A stretch of DNA of 9,009 nt, taken from contig JAFOXS010000316.1 in NCBI GenBank assembly GCA_017391665.1, positions 1 to 9,009 on the forward strand, in the 5' to 3' direction. The DNA comes from Alistipes sp. (GTDB lineage Bacteria > Bacteroidota > Bacteroidia > Bacteroidales > Rikenellaceae). The notes under the pieces were generated by a model. The model was given only the letters and a program-made list of their open reading frames with translations, was not told the origin of the DNA and ran no database searches. Positions 6,965-9,009 of this stretch are shown piece by piece; the first letter of the stretch is position 1; each line of letters starts with the position of its first letter. Both the position numbers and the translations under genes were made by a program.

Positions 6965-9009
6965 ATGTCACTATCCGAATTTTCATTGCGACGATCTGCC
7001 GTTGTCTATTTTGTGCTCATGCTCTTTTTCGTGGGCGGCATCTGGTCGTTCATCCGTATGGGCAAGAAGGAGGACTCTACCTTTGTGCTGAAGAGCGCTG
7101 TTGTAACGTGCGACTATGCTGGTGCCACACCCTTCGAGGTCGAGCAGTTGATCTCGGAGCCCGTCTCGCGCGAGCTGCAGTCGATGCGACGCGTAAAGAA
7201 GATAACATCCGAATCCTACTATGGTCATGCCCGTATTATGGTTGAGCTGGAATCGGGGGTGCGAGCCCGCGAGATACCGCAACTGTGGGATGAATTGCGC
7301 CGTAAGGTGGAGAACATCTCCTCGTCGCTACCCGCTGCGGCAGGGCCTCTGCATGTGGATGATGATTTCAGCGATGTCTATGGTCTGTACTATGCCCTGG
7401 CAGCCGATGAGGGTTTCTCGTGGGATGAGATTCGTAGCTGGGCGCAGCAGCTTAAGCGAGAGATCGTGGCAATCGATGGTGTGCAGAAGGTGGCGCTCAA
7501 GGGCGAGCAGCAACCCGTGGTAAATATTTATATTACAAAGTCAACGCTGGCTAATTTCTCGATATCGCCCGAGATGATTGCAGCCATCCTCTCGCAGCAG
7601 AACAACATAGTTGATACGGGCGAGATCGATGCCTCGCAGGTGCGCGTACGCGTGCTTGAGCCGGGTGTGTACTCCACCATCGATGATATTGCCAATCAAC
7701 TGCTCATTGCTCCCGATGGACGGCAATTCCGTTTGGGCGATATTACCCGTATCGAGCAGGGATATGTCGATCCGCCGTCGGTCGTAATGAAGGTTGATGG
7801 TCGCCGTGCCGTAGGTGTAGGTGTCGCCTCTGATGGCGATGCCGATGTGGTGCGGCTGGGCGGAGAGGTCGAATCGCTGCTTGCTCGCTTTGAGAGTCAG
7901 ATGCCTGTCGGTATGGATATCATAACGCTCTATCCCGAGGATCAGATAGCGCGCCGTGCCAACCTCTCGTTTATGCTCAATCTGCTCGAGTCGGTGGCTA
8001 TCGTAGTGGTGGTGATTATGCTCTCGATGGGCTTTCGTGCGGGGGCGCTCATTGGCCTCTCGCTCATCTTCACCATTGGCGGCACGATGCTCTGTATGTA
8101 CGGCATGGGTGAGGGCATTAACCGCACGTCACTGGCAGGATTCATTATTGCCATGGGTATGCTTGTCGATAACGCCATTGTGGTGGTGGATAATGCAATA
8201 AGGGGCGTGGGGCACAATCTTACGATGCGCGAGGCTCTGCTGCAGGGTGCCGACAGACCGAAGTGGGGGCTGCTGGGTGCTACGCTCATTGCCGTATTTT
8301 CGTTCCTGCCTCTCTACCTTGCGCCCTCATCCGTGGCCGAGATTGTTAAGCCGCTCTTCATCGTTATTGCCCTCTCGTTGCTGCTCAGCTGGTTGTTGGC
8401 GCTGACACAGGTGCCGCTCTTTGGTATGGATATGCTGCGCGAGGGTACTATTCCTGTGGCTCAAACCCAGGCGTGGTTTAAGCGTGTGCTCGTGACTTTT
8501 ATGGCACGTCGTTGGTCTGTTGTTGTGGTTGTTGTGCTGCTTTTTGCAGGTGCGGTGGTGGCTATGAAAAGTATGCCGCAGAACTTCTTCCCTCAGCTCG
8601 ATAAACCATATTTCCGTGCCGATGTGATTCTGCCCGAGGGGTACGATATGCAATCCACCGAGCAACATCTTGATGCTATGACCGAGTGGCTGCTCGGGCA
8701 GGATGAGGTGGTGCGTGTATCCACAACGGCAGGTGCTACGCCACTGCGATACTATCTGGCCAGCGGTAGCGTGGCAGGTCGGCCTAATTTCGGTAACCTG
8801 CTGGTGGAGGTTCAATCGTCACGTTCAACAGCGAGTGTTAAGCAACGCTTCGATCGTTACGTCGAGGCTTCGTTTCCTGATGTGTGGCTCCGCTCGTCGC
8901 TTTTCAAACTTTCGCCCGTGCCCGATGCCACCATCGAGATAGGTTTTGTGGGTAGCGATGTGGATACGCTTTTGTCGCTTGCCACACGCGTGCAACGTAT
9001 CATGCAGTC
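6965..9009 (+). CDS. RND efflux pump, AcrB/MexB-like inner-membrane subunit (3' end outside window)
   Basis: This is a proton-driven efflux pump that works with the adaptor just upstream. The frame stays open from the ATG at 6965 to the window end, giving 681 residues of a protein that normally has about 1,000-1,050. Transmembrane helix 1 is at about 12-30, followed by the first large periplasmic domain with porter-type repeats (GATPFEVEQLISEPVSREL near 53). Helices 2-6 run from about 336 to 495. Helix 4 carries GMLVDNAIVVVDN, with Asp402 aligning to AcrB Asp407 and Asn403 to Asp408. Helix 7 is at about 519-536. The second periplasmic domain opens with MPQNFFPQLDKPYFRADVIL and continues past the edge. 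The family is clear and it looks more like the drug/hydrophobe-efflux (HAE) branch than the heavy-metal branch. Substrate cannot be told. The helix 10 lysine of the proton relay lies outside the window. Confidence 0.93.
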   Translation, partial: MSLSEFSLRRSAVVYFVLMLFFVGGIWSFIRMGKKEDSTFVLKSAVVTCDYAGATPFEVEQLISEPVSRELQSMRRVKKITSESYYGHARIMVELESGVRAREIPQLWDELRRKVENISSSLPAAAGPLHVDDDFSDVYGLYYALAADEGFSWDEIRSWAQQLKREIVAIDGVQKVALKGEQQPVVNIYITKSTLANFSISPEMIAAILSQQNNIVDTGEIDASQVRVRVLEPGVYSTIDDIANQLLIAPDGRQFRLGDITRIEQGYVDPPSVVMKVDGRRAVGVGVASDGDADVVRLGGEVESLLARFESQMPVGMDIITLYPEDQIARRANLSFMLNLLESVAIVVVVIMLSMGFRAGALIGLSLIFTIGGTMLCMYGMGEGINRTSLAGFIIAMGMLVDNAIVVVDNAIRGVGHNLTMREALLQGADRPKWGLLGATLIAVFSFLPLYLAPSSVAEIVKPLFIVIALSLLLSWLLALTQVPLFGMDMLREGTIPVAQTQAWFKRVLVTFMARRWSVVVVVVLLFAGAVVAMKSMPQNFFPQLDKPYFRADVILPEGYDMQSTEQHLDAMTEWLLGQDEVVRVSTTAGATPLRYYLASGSVAGRPNFGNLLVEVQSSRSTASVKQRFDRYVEASFPDVWLRSSLFKLSPVPDATIEIGFVGSDVDTLLSLATRVQRIMQ

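Noticed and set aside
8327..8815. 162-codon His-rich open frame on the - strand opposite the RND pump
   Set aside because: The His and Gln richness comes from reading common forward codons in reverse. It is antisense to conserved pump sequence and has no family resemblance.

Overview
The window reads as a stretch of a Bacteroidota chromosome, most likely order Bacteroidales. The protein sequences look like that group. The base composition looks moderately GC-rich (mid-50s per cent judged by eye, not counted), so an Alistipes/Rikenellaceae-like genome is my best guess. A-rich leaders rather than Shine-Dalgarno sites precede sufC and tmk, which also fits Bacteroidota. The taxonomic call is inference; no search was run.

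All supported genes lie on the + strand. Positions 1-4014 hold a SUF iron-sulfur cluster assembly cluster in the order sufB (5' end cut by the window edge), sufC, sufD, sufS. Gaps are 29 bp and 2 bp, followed by a 1-base stop/start overlap. The catalytic and cluster-building residues known from E. coli are visible at matching spacing: SufB Cys254/Cys405/Glu434, SufC Lys40/Glu171/His203, SufD Cys358/His360 and SufS Lys226/Cys364. No sufE, sufU or sufA is in the window. SufD is only 268 residues long and lacks about 150 N-terminal residues of the usual protein.

Positions 4051-5861 continue in the same direction with a thymidylate kinase and, overlapping its stop codon by one base, a DoxX/MauE-type membrane protein with a CGCFG motif and a thioredoxin-like C-terminal domain that has no CxxC. 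No terminator is apparent before this point, so sufBCDS-tmk-doxX could be one transcript. A strong intrinsic terminator closes it at 5882-5920.

Positions 5924-9009 hold a tripartite efflux system. A lipoprotein membrane fusion (periplasmic adaptor) subunit is followed after 3 bp by an RND inner-membrane pump that runs off the right edge. An outer-membrane TolC-like partner would be expected downstream, outside the window. The adaptor's start codon lies only 3 bp after the U-tract of the preceding terminator, which is the most curious non-coding feature.

I see no mobile element, CRISPR array, tRNA or rRNA, and no intergenic gap over 62 bp. This is mostly a housekeeping region. The points worth a second look are the compact SufD, the terminator next to a start codon, and the Suf-tmk-DoxX linkage. 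I did not find a clearly new biological system.
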